Below the pieces are notes generated by a model. The model ran no database searches and was not told where the DNA came from. It worked only from the letters and a program-made list of their open reading frames with translations. A stretch of DNA of 51,107 bases, taken from contig CAKZJB010000189.1 in assembly GCA_936940865.1 (NCBI GenBank), forward strand, positions 1-51,107. The letters are read 5' to 3'. This DNA is from an uncultured Asticcacaulis sp. (GTDB taxonomy: Bacteria > Pseudomonadota > Alphaproteobacteria > Caulobacterales > Caulobacteraceae). Shown here in pieces: positions 8,674-17,314 of the stretch (positions are counted from its first letter, which is position 1; each line of letters begins with the position of its first letter). The translations under genes were made by a program, and so were the position numbers.

Positions 8674-10203
8674 TTATGCACCCTGGATGGACGCGGCGCC
8701 GCGCGCCAGGCGGTTACAGTGGTCGAGGAAGGCCTGGTGCGGCGGGGCGGCCTGGACGGCGTCTGCGATGCGGTCGCGAATGGCCTTCAGGTTCAGGTCC
8801 GCCTCGATGTCCGACATCTGCGTTACGGCCGGATCGACGCTGTCGGGCCAGACGCCGAAGCCGGCATAGATGGCCAGCCACGACGCCGGATGGAACATCT
8901 CCCAGCGATAGCGCACGAAATGGCCGCGCGAGCGATAGAGCTCCATCTTCCGCGCCAGGGTATCGGGCACATCCATGGCCGCCGCCTTATGCCAGAAGTC
9001 GCCGTCACGCCGGTTCAGCTTGTAATGCAGGATGATGAAGTCGCGCGTCCGCTCGAACTCACGCTTCGCCATGTCGTTATGCTCATCGATGGCCACGGGA
9101 TCGTAACCATCGACGGGCAGAAGCATCTGCAGGCGCTCTATGCCCGTCTGGATCAGGGCGATGCTGGTCGATTCCAATGGTTCCAGAAAGCCGGAAGACA
9201 GTCCAATGGCGACGCAGTTCTTTTCCCAGGCGTTGATGCGCCGGCCGGGACGGAAGCGGATGATGCGGGGCTCAGTCACCGCCTTGCCCGGCAAAGTATC
9301 GCCGAGGATGCGGATGGCGTCTTCGTCCGGCATATGCGCGCTGGAATAGACATGGCCGTTGCCCGAGCGGTGCTGCAGCGGAATGTGCCATTGCCAGCCG
9401 GCGGGGCGCGCCGTGACCTCGGTAAAGCTGTTGGGAGCCTCCACGCGCTCGCTCTGCTGCGCGACGGCGCTGTCGCAAAACAGCCAGCGGCCATAGTCCT
9501 CGTAGCCGACGCTCAAGCCCTTGCCGATCAGCAGCGCCTGGAAACCCGAGCAGTCGACAAACAGGTCGCCTTCGACCCCCTCGCCGCTGTCGAGTTCAAG
9601 TGCTTCGATGAACCCGCTCTCCGGCGACAGGCGTACATTTTTCAAAATGGCGTCGATACGGTGCACGCCGGCCTTCACGGCGAAATCGCGCATATGGTTG
9701 GCGAAAAGGCCCGCGTCGAAGTGCAGCGCCCAGTCGAACTGCGTCCAGGTCTCGCGCGACGGCGACGGCAGGGCAAACTTGCCGGCCTTGGCAAGCGCCG
9801 CCCCCAGCGCATAGTCGTCGAGCGGCCCAGGCATGCCGCGCCGGCGCGCCGCATTGAAAATATGGTGGAATTCCGTGGCCGCCATATCCTGGCCGAAACC
9901 GCCGAACGGATGGATGAAACGGCTGCCCTCGCCCGCCCAGCCCGAAAAGCGGATGCCGAGCTTGCAGGACGCATTGGTGGCGGCGATGACCTCGTAATCG
10001 CTCATGCCCAGGCCATGATAGAAGGCGCGCAGCGTCGGAATCGTCGCCTCGCCGACACCGATCGTGCCGATGGCCGAAGACTCCACGACCGTGATGCGGA
10101 TACCCGACCGGCGGTAGCGGTGGCCGAGCGATGCGGCCGTCATCCAACCGGCGGTCCCGCCGCCCAGAATGACTATGTGTTTCAGGCTTCCTGTGCCGTA
10201 CAT
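8674..10203 (-). CDS. Flavin-dependent tryptophan halogenase family protein (copy 2)
   Basis: Second halogenase-family enzyme, 509 residues, clearly paralogous to the downstream copy but diverged along its whole length. It has the FAD motif LGGGTAGW, WQWHIP for WxWxIP, the catalytic lysine in ASCKLGIRF (Lys81), and SGFLEPLEST with the second active-site acid. It lies downstream of the TonB receptor on the same strand, separated by about 230 bp containing two hairpins. Some transcription therefore probably stops between receptor and halogenases, or the halogenases have their own promoter. The pairing with a receptor and LacI regulator suggests the substrate enters through the outer-membrane receptor; this is inference. 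Confidence 0.9.
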   Translation of the reverse strand: MYGTGSLKHIVILGGGTAGWMTAASLGHRYRRSGIRITVVESSAIGTIGVGEATIPTLRAFYHGLGMSDYEVIAATNASCKLGIRFSGWAGEGSRFIHPFGGFGQDMAATEFHHIFNAARRRGMPGPLDDYALGAALAKAGKFALPSPSRETWTQFDWALHFDAGLFANHMRDFAVKAGVHRIDAILKNVRLSPESGFIEALELDSGEGVEGDLFVDCSGFQALLIGKGLSVGYEDYGRWLFCDSAVAQQSERVEAPNSFTEVTARPAGWQWHIPLQHRSGNGHVYSSAHMPDEDAIRILGDTLPGKAVTEPRIIRFRPGRRINAWEKNCVAIGLSSGFLEPLESTSIALIQTGIERLQMLLPVDGYDPVAIDEHNDMAKREFERTRDFIILHYKLNRRDGDFWHKAAAMDVPDTLARKMELYRSRGHFVRYRWEMFHPASWLAIYAGFGVWPDSVDPAVTQMSDIEADLNLKAIRDRIADAVQAAPPHQAFLDHCNRLARGAASIQGA

Positions 10204-10250
10204 GATTTTGTCCCCGGACTCTATTGGTCCTTCAGGGGTTGAAAAAGACT

Positions 10251-10283
10251 CCCGTGCGAACGTCTTAAGCCCGGCCGCACGGG
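10251..10283. terminator. Inverted repeat between TonB receptor and halogenase genes
   Basis: Arms CCCGTGCG (10251-10258) and CGCACGGG (10276-10283) can pair around a 17-base loop. There is no adjacent T-run, so it may be a processing or attenuation site rather than a true terminator. Confidence 0.35.
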
Positions 10284-10396
10284 AGGGGTACCGTCTCAGT
10301 CAAAGAGACCCAGTTGGGGAAGAACGGACCGCCGGACGGGGAGAACCGCGCCGGAAAGCCCGGATCACACGCTCGGGACGAGCACGTGAGAGGGAT

Positions 10397-10423
10397 CGGG
10401 CGTCCGCGTCAATCAGACGCCCG
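10397..10423 (-). terminator. Hairpin just after the TonB receptor stop
   Basis: Perfect arms CGGGCGTC and GACGCCCG with an 11-base loop begin nine bases after the receptor stop codon. The position suits 3'-end formation of the receptor mRNA. The T-run expected of a strong intrinsic terminator is absent. Confidence 0.5.
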
Positions 10424-10431
10424 AAAGCGCA

Positions 10432-13400
10432 TTACCACTTGGCACGGACGCCGATGGTATAACGGGACTCGAACTGGTTCTGGAAGGCGTACTGCTTCGA
10501 GCTGCCGAACCTGTACTTGTAGACTTCCGTCTCGCCGGTCACGTTGGAGCCGTTGAGATAGATCGAGATGCGATCGTTGATATTATAGGTCGCGTTGACG
10601 TCCACGAACTTGGTCGGATCGGCGAAGACGCCGATGTTCGAGTTGCCGTTGAGCGTGACGACATTGTTCAGGCGTTCGCTGCGGTAGTTATAGGCGACGC
10701 GGACCTGGAACTTGTCGTCCTGATACCAGCCGACCAGGTTGTACTGGGTCTTAGAGTTGTCGGTGAACGGCAGACGCTTGCCGTCGAGGCCGGTACGGGA
10801 CTCGTGGCTGGGCGACAGGGTCAGGTTGGTATCGACCCCGAAGTTCGACAGCAGGCCGCCGTCCAGGAAGTCCTTGAACGAGAACTTGCCGCCGATTTCG
10901 ACGCCCGACACCTGGCCGCCCGACCCCTGCAGCGGCAGGAAGATCGGCACGGCGCCGGCGGGAGAACCGTCGGAATTGACGAACTGGCCCGGCGTCGACA
11001 GGATCTGGCCGTTGGTGACGAAGCTCTTGATGTCCATATTGAACCAGGCAAGGTTCACCACGCTGGCGCGGCCGAGATAGTATTCGACCGCCAGATCGGT
11101 GTTGGTCGAACGCCACGGGTCGAGGCCCGGGTTGCCGTTCGAGTTGGCCGAGGTGACCACGCGGCGCGGCGGAATGTGACCGGGATCGTCATTGGTGTTG
11201 ATCTTGATCGAACCGCCATAGTTGCCGAGGTCGAGCGGCTGCATGGTCTTGGACCAGGCAAAGCGCACCTTCAGCTTTTCGGTGACGTCGGCATTGACGT
11301 TCAGCGACGGCAGGATGTCGGTATAGCTGCGCGTCGTGACCGTGTCGCCCGTGTCGGCATTGGTGTCGCCATAGGCCAGGGTGTCACCCGTCTGGTTCTG
11401 CTTGACGTGCAGCTTGGTCTGGATGCCCCGGACGCCGACATTGCCGCTGAACATGCCGATCTCGAAATTGCCGGCGACGTAGGCAGAGCTTTCATACATG
11501 TCGACATCGTAGGTCTGCCCCGGAACCGTGATGCGCACGGCGCCGCCGAAGACCTTCTTCATGAAGGCTTCCTCGTTGTCGAAGGCCTTGGGATCGACCG
11601 CCCAGAAGCCGGGGATGCCGGATGCCGTGTCGCCGCCCAGCCCCTTGACGAAGATGACCGGATTGTACTGGTCGAGCGCCGTCGGCCGGTTGACCGTATA
11701 GCCCTGGAAGATGGTGGCGGGCTGGCCGGGCGAGGTGTCGGAGTTCGGCACCATTTCGCCCGCGCCGCACTGGGTCGCGTTCATGACGACGTCGATGGCC
11801 TTCCACTGCGCCAGGCAGCCGCTGGCCGGAACCGGCAGGCCGTTGGGCTGGACGCCGGTGTTGGCGTAGAAGCTCGAGAACAGGTGAAACTGTTCGATAT
11901 CGGTCGTGCGTGCGCTGTAGCGGACGCCGGCGTCGATCCTGGTGAACAGGCCGAACAGCTTTTCATCAAACCTGTAGTGGCCGTCCATGCGGCCGACCTG
12001 GAGCGTCGAGCGGGCGTCGTTATTGCCTTCCGACGAATAGGCCGCGACCTTGTACGAGGCGAGGTTGGCCATGTAGTCGGCCGTCGACTTGCCGGCGCCG
12101 AGGCCGCCGGTCAGCAGCATCGGGGTGTCGAAGCCGCCGAAGGCCAGGGTGTCGCCGTTGCTGTTGACATGCAGGCGCGGGTTCGATTCGTAACCCAGCG
12201 GGTTCGGATCGAGATAGCAGCCGCCGGCCGAGCCGACGATGCTGTTGGATCGCTGCGACGCCGGATATTGCGAGCAGATCGAAGCCGGATAGAAGGTGCC
12301 GCGCGTGCGGTCGTTGGGGTCGCGGAACAAGGTGAATTCGTTCGGCGCGGCTGCATTGTACTTCCAGTTCGACAGGTCGCCCTGCACCTGGCCGTTCATG
12401 CTGAGACGGTGGGCGCGGCCGCCGACGAAGCGGCTTTCCATGGTGAACTTGCCGCCGTTGTCGTACTTCAGTTCGAGATTGTAGTTGGTCGAATCCGAAT
12501 TGTTGGTGCGGTTGACGGTGAACGAGTTCAGCCACTGGGCATTGATGTCGTACTGGCTGACATTCCACCACGGCGTGCCGTTGGCGTCCTTGAGACCCGT
12601 GTCGCTGTGCTCGGTCGGCGTCAGCCAGGTAGCGAAAGCCGCGCCGTCCCAGCGGTTCGAGATGTTAAGGCCGACGGCGCGGTTATGCTCTTCCAGCTTG
12701 GCGTAGAAGGCTTCGCCGGTGAGGGTCCAGCCTTCACCCAGCTTTGCCTGGAACGACGCGCTGGCGCCGGTGCGCTTGCGTTCGATGGCGCGGTTGTAGA
12801 CTTCGAAGCCGTGCGGCGCGATGTAGTCCTGAGGCATGCCCGCGCCCCAGTCGTTTTCCGAGAAGACGCCGCCGCCGAAGCCCGAATAGTTGTTGCCGAG
12901 GTTCGATTCCGAACTGACCACCGAGGCCAGGATGCCGAAGCGGTCGTTGCGCCAGCTGGCCAGGGCGTTGACCAGATAGTCATTGCCGCGCGTATAGTCG
13001 CCGCGCGACCGTTCGGCCGCACCCGTCAGCGTCAGGCCCGGCTTGAACTGGAACGGCCGGCGCGTCTGCAGGTCGATCGTGCCCGAAATGCCGGCCAGCG
13101 GCGTGTTGGGATCGGTCGACTTGTAGACAACGACGCTGTTGAGCAATTGCGACGGCACGTCGAGGAAGTTGGCCTGGGCCTGGCCGATATTGCCGGCCGA
13201 CAGATACTGTTCGCCGTTGAACAGCGTGATCGTCTGGGCCAGGCCGCGCAGGTTGACGGTCGAGCCTTCGCCGGCGTCGCGACGGATCTGCACGCCCGGA
13301 ACCCGCTGCAGGCTGTCGGCGATGGTGACGTCCGGCAGCTTGCCGATGTCTTCGGCGGAGATGGCGTCAACCTGGGCAACCGCCTTCTTCTTGACGTCGA

Positions 13401-13578
13401 CGGCGCGGATCTGCGAGCCGCGCACGCCCTTGACGACGACGACCTGGTCGTCGGCGGCCGCCGGTTTGGCCGGCGCCGTTTGCGCCGTCGCGCTCGACAG
13501 CGCCAGCAGCGAAACGCCTGTACACAAAAGTCCGCCCAGCGCGAGACGCGCGAGCGGTCTGGACTTGGTCACTGACAT
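10432..13578 (-). CDS. TonB-dependent receptor (TonB-Xanth-Caul type)
   Basis: Outer-membrane active transporter of 1048 residues powered by TonB-ExbBD. It has a Sec signal (LALGGLLCTGVSLLALSSATAQ), a TonB-box-like VVVVKG segment, a plug domain with ISAEDIGKLPDVTIADSLQR and VPGVQIRRD, and a long beta-barrel ending in the family C-terminus YTIGVRAKW with terminal aromatic residue. Size and plug sequence match the large Xanthomonas/Caulobacter receptors that import oligosaccharides. ATG at 13578 is chosen because GGAAAG precedes it; ATG at 13590 has its purine stretch too close. The LacI gene is divergent, and the shared region holds two inverted repeats that are candidate operators. The substrate is unknown; a plant-derived sugar is a reasonable guess. 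Confidence 0.93.
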   Translation of the reverse strand: MSVTKSRPLARLALGGLLCTGVSLLALSSATAQTAPAKPAAADDQVVVVKGVRGSQIRAVDVKKKAVAQVDAISAEDIGKLPDVTIADSLQRVPGVQIRRDAGEGSTVNLRGLAQTITLFNGEQYLSAGNIGQAQANFLDVPSQLLNSVVVYKSTDPNTPLAGISGTIDLQTRRPFQFKPGLTLTGAAERSRGDYTRGNDYLVNALASWRNDRFGILASVVSSESNLGNNYSGFGGGVFSENDWGAGMPQDYIAPHGFEVYNRAIERKRTGASASFQAKLGEGWTLTGEAFYAKLEEHNRAVGLNISNRWDGAAFATWLTPTEHSDTGLKDANGTPWWNVSQYDINAQWLNSFTVNRTNNSDSTNYNLELKYDNGGKFTMESRFVGGRAHRLSMNGQVQGDLSNWKYNAAAPNEFTLFRDPNDRTRGTFYPASICSQYPASQRSNSIVGSAGGCYLDPNPLGYESNPRLHVNSNGDTLAFGGFDTPMLLTGGLGAGKSTADYMANLASYKVAAYSSEGNNDARSTLQVGRMDGHYRFDEKLFGLFTRIDAGVRYSARTTDIEQFHLFSSFYANTGVQPNGLPVPASGCLAQWKAIDVVMNATQCGAGEMVPNSDTSPGQPATIFQGYTVNRPTALDQYNPVIFVKGLGGDTASGIPGFWAVDPKAFDNEEAFMKKVFGGAVRITVPGQTYDVDMYESSAYVAGNFEIGMFSGNVGVRGIQTKLHVKQNQTGDTLAYGDTNADTGDTVTTRSYTDILPSLNVNADVTEKLKVRFAWSKTMQPLDLGNYGGSIKINTNDDPGHIPPRRVVTSANSNGNPGLDPWRSTNTDLAVEYYLGRASVVNLAWFNMDIKSFVTNGQILSTPGQFVNSDGSPAGAVPIFLPLQGSGGQVSGVEIGGKFSFKDFLDGGLLSNFGVDTNLTLSPSHESRTGLDGKRLPFTDNSKTQYNLVGWYQDDKFQVRVAYNYRSERLNNVVTLNGNSNIGVFADPTKFVDVNATYNINDRISIYLNGSNVTGETEVYKYRFGSSKQYAFQNQFESRYTIGVRAKW

Positions 13579-13660
13579 GGTTCTTTCCATCCCTTGGTTC
13601 CTGATCAGTTGAATTTTTCGCGCACGGCTTCGTTACGCGTTACCCCTGCGTACGCGATTG

Positions 13661-13680
13661 AAATGTCCATTAGGACATTT
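13661..13680. promoter_or_regulatory. Inverted repeat AAATGTCC-N4-GGACATTT, candidate operator
   Basis: Eight-base perfect arms with the spacer ATTA, about 83 bp upstream of the TonB receptor start. It shares the half-site AAATGTC with the second repeat at 13824-13845, so the neighbouring LacI protein may bind both. The spacer lacks the central CG usual in LacI operators, which weakens this assignment. Confidence 0.5.
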
Positions 13681-13823
13681 TTGTTTGTCTTGCAGACGAC
13701 AACTCAGATCGATAATTGATATGAGTTTTAAACGGTGACTCTGTTGCTTTTAATGATTTTCCGCCCTCAACGGGCAATTGCCTGCCCGTTAATGTTGGCG
13801 AAGGGGCGTCATCAAGTCAATGA

Positions 13824-13845
13824 AAAATGTCATCGATGTCATTTT
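13824..13845. promoter_or_regulatory. Near-perfect 22-bp palindrome centred on CG, candidate LacI operator
   Basis: Left half AAAATGTCATC; the right half read on the other strand is AAAATGACATC, so only one position pair breaks the symmetry. The centre is ATCGAT, the even-symmetric CG centre typical of LacI/GalR operators. It lies about 145 bp upstream of the LacI start and 245 bp upstream of the receptor start. Confidence 0.6.
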
Positions 13846-13990
13846 GTGATGGACAAAGTGGACAAAAGACCATCCATATGTTGCAGCGGTGTCACAGCGA
13901 GAGGCTCAAGGACCATGGGATTGCCATTGAAGACGGTTTCCCCGCCACAGGTTTCGAATTAAGGTGGAATCGGGCCTATCGAGAGTTCCC

Positions 13991-15016
13991 ATGTCGACCA
14001 TTTATGACGTCGCCGAACTGGCCGGCGTGTCCGCCAAAACCGTTTCCCGCGTCCTCAACGACGATCCGGCCGTCAAGGGGCCGACGCGTGACCGCGTCCG
14101 CGACGCCATGACCCGGCTCGACTATCGCCCCAACAGCCAGGCGCGGTCCTTGCGCCGGGGCGACAACAAGTCGGTCGGCATGCTGCTGGAAGATCCGGCC
14201 GGCGGCTATCAGGGCCGCTTCCACCACGCCATGCTGGTGGCGTCGATGGAAACGCGCAATCACCTGGCTATCGAGCTGTTTACGCCGGGGCGCAGCGACT
14301 TTCCGCGCGAGGACATCGCCCACTTCGTGGCCGACGCGCAGATCAAGGCCATGGTGCTGCTGCCGCCGCTATGCGACTACGGGCCGCTGAAATCCTTCCT
14401 GAAGGATCAGGGCATCCATTGCGTGCTGATTTCGCCGACCACGCCCGATGACCACTACCCGTCGGTCAATATGGACGACCGCAAGGCGGCGCGCGACGTC
14501 ACCGACTATCTGCTGTCGCTCGGCCATCGCAGGATCGCCCACATCGCCGGCCACCCCGACCACGCCGCCGCCTTCCTGCGCCGCCAGGGCTTCAATGAGG
14601 CTTTCGATGCCGCGGGCAGGCCCCGCCCCGCGAAGGACTACGTCGCCGAAGGGCTTTTCAACTTCAAGTCAGGCATCGAGGCCGCCGAAAAGCTGCTCAG
14701 CCTGAAAGAGCGTCCGACGGCGATCTTCGCCGCCAACGACGAGATGGCGGCCGCCACCTGTTCGGTGGCGCACAAGATGGGCCTGCGCATCCCGGAAGAC
14801 CTGTCGGTCGTCGGCTTCGATGATGCGCCGATCGCCTCTGCCGTCTGGCCGGCCCTGACCACGGTGCGCCAGCCTTATCTCGACATGGCCAAGCGCACCC
14901 TGCAAATCCTCAACGCGGCCGGCGACGCCCCGCACCGCTCCGACGTCCAGGAACGCCACATCATCGCGCACGAACTGGTCATCCGCGAATCGACGGGGCC
15001 GGCGCCGGCCGTGTAA
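13991..15016 (+). CDS. LacI-family transcriptional regulator
   Basis: Sugar-responsive repressor of 341 residues. The N-terminal helix-turn-helix reads TIYDVAELAGVSAKTVSRVL with the hinge helix downstream (NSQARSLRRG). The rest is the type I periplasmic-binding-like ligand domain, including FAANDEMAAATC and DLSVVGFDDAPIA. The start is ATG at 13991 behind GAGAG; longer in-frame versions would precede the invariant helix-turn-helix by an unusual extension. It faces away from the TonB receptor and probably represses the receptor (and perhaps the halogenases) until an inducer, likely a sugar, is bound. Autoregulation is likely from the palindromes in the shared region. Confidence 0.92.
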   Translation: MSTIYDVAELAGVSAKTVSRVLNDDPAVKGPTRDRVRDAMTRLDYRPNSQARSLRRGDNKSVGMLLEDPAGGYQGRFHHAMLVASMETRNHLAIELFTPGRSDFPREDIAHFVADAQIKAMVLLPPLCDYGPLKSFLKDQGIHCVLISPTTPDDHYPSVNMDDRKAARDVTDYLLSLGHRRIAHIAGHPDHAAAFLRRQGFNEAFDAAGRPRPAKDYVAEGLFNFKSGIEAAEKLLSLKERPTAIFAANDEMAAATCSVAHKMGLRIPEDLSVVGFDDAPIASAVWPALTTVRQPYLDMAKRTLQILNAAGDAPHRSDVQERHIIAHELVIRESTGPAPAV

Positions 15017-15080
15017 CCTATTGCTCCCTCGCCCCATCCGGGCGATAACCGGGCGTCAGCCGGACATAGGGGGAAAAGCC

Positions 15081-15899
15081 GTGCAACTGCCCGTTGTCTT
15101 TCACCTTTTCGGCCTGGCCCTGCCGGCGCACCTGGTTTTCGAAAGCCTGGCCTATGGCGTGGGCTTCCGGCTTTATCTGTGGCTGCGCAAGCGGGGCGAC
15201 CGGCTGGACGACCGGACGCGCATGACGGCGCTCATCGGCGCCATTGTCGGCGCGGGCCTCGGCTCCAAGCTGCTGGGTTTCGCCGAGCACCCCGAACTGT
15301 GGCAGCAAGCGCTGCACAACCCGATCTACCTGATGGCGGCCAAGACCATCCTGGGCGGCCTCCTGGGCGGCACGGTCGGCGTCGAAATCGCCAAGGCTAT
15401 TGCCGGCGTCAAAACCTCGACCGGCGACCTCTATGTCTTCCCGCTGATCGCGGCCATCGCCATCGGCCGTATCGGCTGCCTGCTGACCGGCGTCAGCGAC
15501 GGCACCTGGGGCGACGCCACGCATTTCATGCTCGGCTTCAATGCCGGCGATGGCGTGATCCGCCATCCGACCCCGCTGTACGAGATCGGCTTTCTGATCG
15601 CGCTGGCGGGCATCCTGTGGCAGGTCCGCAGGCGCCTGACTTTACAACACGGCGATCTCTTCAAGCTGTTTATCATGGCCTATTGCGCCTGGCGGTTCGC
15701 GATCGAATTCCTCAAGCCCGTCACCACCTATGCGCTGACAAACAACTTGAACATTGTTCAAAATATCGCTACCGATAGCGACCTGAGCGCAAAGCCCGGT
15801 CTGTCCATGCTGCAAATGGCGGCGGCATTGGGCTTTGCGGTCTACGCCGCGCACTTTGCGCAATATATGAGGGGGAAATATCGGGATGGCAGCGCGTGA
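15081..15899 (+). CDS. Lgt-like (prolipoprotein diacylglyceryl transferase family) membrane protein
   Basis: A 272-residue polytopic membrane protein with the overall Lgt pattern: about seven helices, a GRIGCLLTG segment where Lgt has GRLGNFING, and RHPTPLYEIG matching the Lgt hPtqlYE region. The residues I would expect for Lgt catalysis are changed. The HGGL motif appears as ILGGLLGG without the histidine, and the Asn and Glu of GNFINGE are Cys and Val. It is therefore probably a paralogue with a different substrate, not the housekeeping enzyme. The start is GTG at 15081 behind GGGGGAAAAGCC. Its last 14 bases overlap the start of the radical SAM gene, which implies translational coupling and a shared function. 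Confidence 0.75.
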   Translation: MQLPVVFHLFGLALPAHLVFESLAYGVGFRLYLWLRKRGDRLDDRTRMTALIGAIVGAGLGSKLLGFAEHPELWQQALHNPIYLMAAKTILGGLLGGTVGVEIAKAIAGVKTSTGDLYVFPLIAAIAIGRIGCLLTGVSDGTWGDATHFMLGFNAGDGVIRHPTPLYEIGFLIALAGILWQVRRRLTLQHGDLFKLFIMAYCAWRFAIEFLKPVTTYALTNNLNIVQNIATDSDLSAKPGLSMLQMAAALGFAVYAAHFAQYMRGKYRDGSA

Positions 15900-17289
15900 C
15901 TATATCTTCTTCGAGCTGACCAATTCGATCTGCTCGACCTGCTGGCGCAAGCTGGAAGCCAAGATCATCTTTCAGGACGACAAGGTCTTTATGCTGAAGA
16001 CCTGCCCGGAGCACGGCCGCGAAAAAGTGCTGATCTCGACCGACATCGCCTGGTACAAGATGACGCGCGACTTCAACAAGCCGGGCGACATGCCGAAGAA
16101 ATTCGGCATGAAGGTGGAACGTGGCTGCCCCTACGACTGCGGCCTGTGCAGCGACCACGAACAGCATAGCTGCGTATCGATTGTCGAACTGACCGACCGC
16201 TGCAACCTGACTTGCCCAACCTGCTATGCGTCGTCGAGCCCCAGCCATGGCCGCCACCGCACGCTTCAGGAAATCGAGCGCATGCTCGATATCGTGGTGA
16301 GGAGCGAAGGCGAACCCGACGTCGTCCAGCTTTCGGGCGGCGAGCCGACGCTCCATCCCGACTTTTTTACCGTCATGAACATGGCCAAGGCGCGGCCGAT
16401 CCGCCATTTGATGATCAACACCAACGGCCTGCGCATCGCGCGCGAGCCGGCCTTCGCCGAGCGCCTGGCCGGCTACATGCCGGGCATCGAGGTCTACCTG
16501 CAGTTCGACTCGTTCTCGGCCGAAACTCTGAAAACGCTGCGCGGCGAGGACCTGACCGCAGTCCGCCGCGATGCCATCGCCAATCTGAACCGCTTCAACA
16601 TCTCGACAACCCTGGTCGTGACCCTGCAAAAGGGGCTGAACGACCACGAGATCGGCGACATCCTGCGTTATGCCCGGTCACAGCCGTGCGTGCGCGGCGT
16701 CACTTTCCAGCCGACGCAAGGAGCCGGGCGCACCGAGCCCTTCGACCCGGCGACCGGCCGCATTACGCTCTCCGAAGTCCGCCAGGCGATCCTCGACCAG
16801 TACGATGTCTTCGCCGCCCAGGACCTGGTGCCGGTGCCCTGCCACCCAGACGCCATCATGATGGGCTATGCCTTGAAACTGGGCGACGAGACCGTGCCGC
16901 TGACGCGTTACTTCAGTCCCGAAGAACTGTTGTCGACGTCGCGCAACACGGTCAATTTCGAGACCATGCCGGAGGTCCACGCCAAGCTGGTCGGGCTGTT
17001 CTCGACCGGCAATTCGCCCCAGGACTGTACCGAAAAGATCGCCGACATCATGTGCTGCCTGCCCCGCGTCGACACCGGCACATTCGGCGGCCTGACCTAT
17101 GGCAACCTGTTCCGCGTCATCGTCATGAAATTCTACGACGCCCACGATTTCGACGTGCGCGGCGTCAAGAAGACCTGCGTCCACATCGTGCACAAGGACG
17201 GGCGCATCATTCCCTTCGACACCATGAACCTGTTCTACCGCGATCCCGCGGACGAAGCGCGGCTGATGGCGGCGGCGGGCCTCAGATAA
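15886..17289 (+). CDS. Radical SAM protein of the tetraether-synthase (Tes / MJ0619) type
   Basis: A 467-residue multi-cluster radical SAM enzyme. The canonical CxxxCxxC is Cys106-Cys110-Cys113 (TDRCNLTCPTCYA), followed by LSGGEPTLHPDF, the SAM-binding GGE motif. Upstream are a CSTCW pair (Cys16, Cys19) with TCPEHG (Cys40), and GCPYDCGLC with a further Cys96. These are the extra cysteine sites characteristic of Tes, the archaeal enzyme that joins lipid chain ends. The C-terminus has a CC pair in IMCCLPR and ends with CVHIVHKDGRIIPFDTMN. Bacterial homologues exist and their products are mostly unknown. Fusion to lipid biology is supported by the overlapping Lgt-like gene. It could instead modify another hydrocarbon chain or a lipoprotein. 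Confidence 0.8.
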   Translation: MAARDYIFFELTNSICSTCWRKLEAKIIFQDDKVFMLKTCPEHGREKVLISTDIAWYKMTRDFNKPGDMPKKFGMKVERGCPYDCGLCSDHEQHSCVSIVELTDRCNLTCPTCYASSSPSHGRHRTLQEIERMLDIVVRSEGEPDVVQLSGGEPTLHPDFFTVMNMAKARPIRHLMINTNGLRIAREPAFAERLAGYMPGIEVYLQFDSFSAETLKTLRGEDLTAVRRDAIANLNRFNISTTLVVTLQKGLNDHEIGDILRYARSQPCVRGVTFQPTQGAGRTEPFDPATGRITLSEVRQAILDQYDVFAAQDLVPVPCHPDAIMMGYALKLGDETVPLTRYFSPEELLSTSRNTVNFETMPEVHAKLVGLFSTGNSPQDCTEKIADIMCCLPRVDTGTFGGLTYGNLFRVIVMKFYDAHDFDVRGVKKTCVHIVHKDGRIIPFDTMNLFYRDPADEARLMAAAGLR

Positions 17290-17314
17290 ACCATTCCAGT
17301 TGGGAGACGGCGTC

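Larger units (their letters stand above)
13579..13990. other. Divergent control region TonB receptor / LacI
   Basis: About 410 bases, more AT-rich than the flanking genes, without a convincing gene. It contains two inverted repeats sharing an AAATGTC half (listed separately) and must hold the promoters of the receptor and of the regulator. Confidence 0.7.

Noticed and set aside
10804-13575. 923-codon plus-strand frame opposite the TonB receptor
   Set aside because: Shadow of the receptor gene; composition rich in Arg, Val and Ala with no domain.
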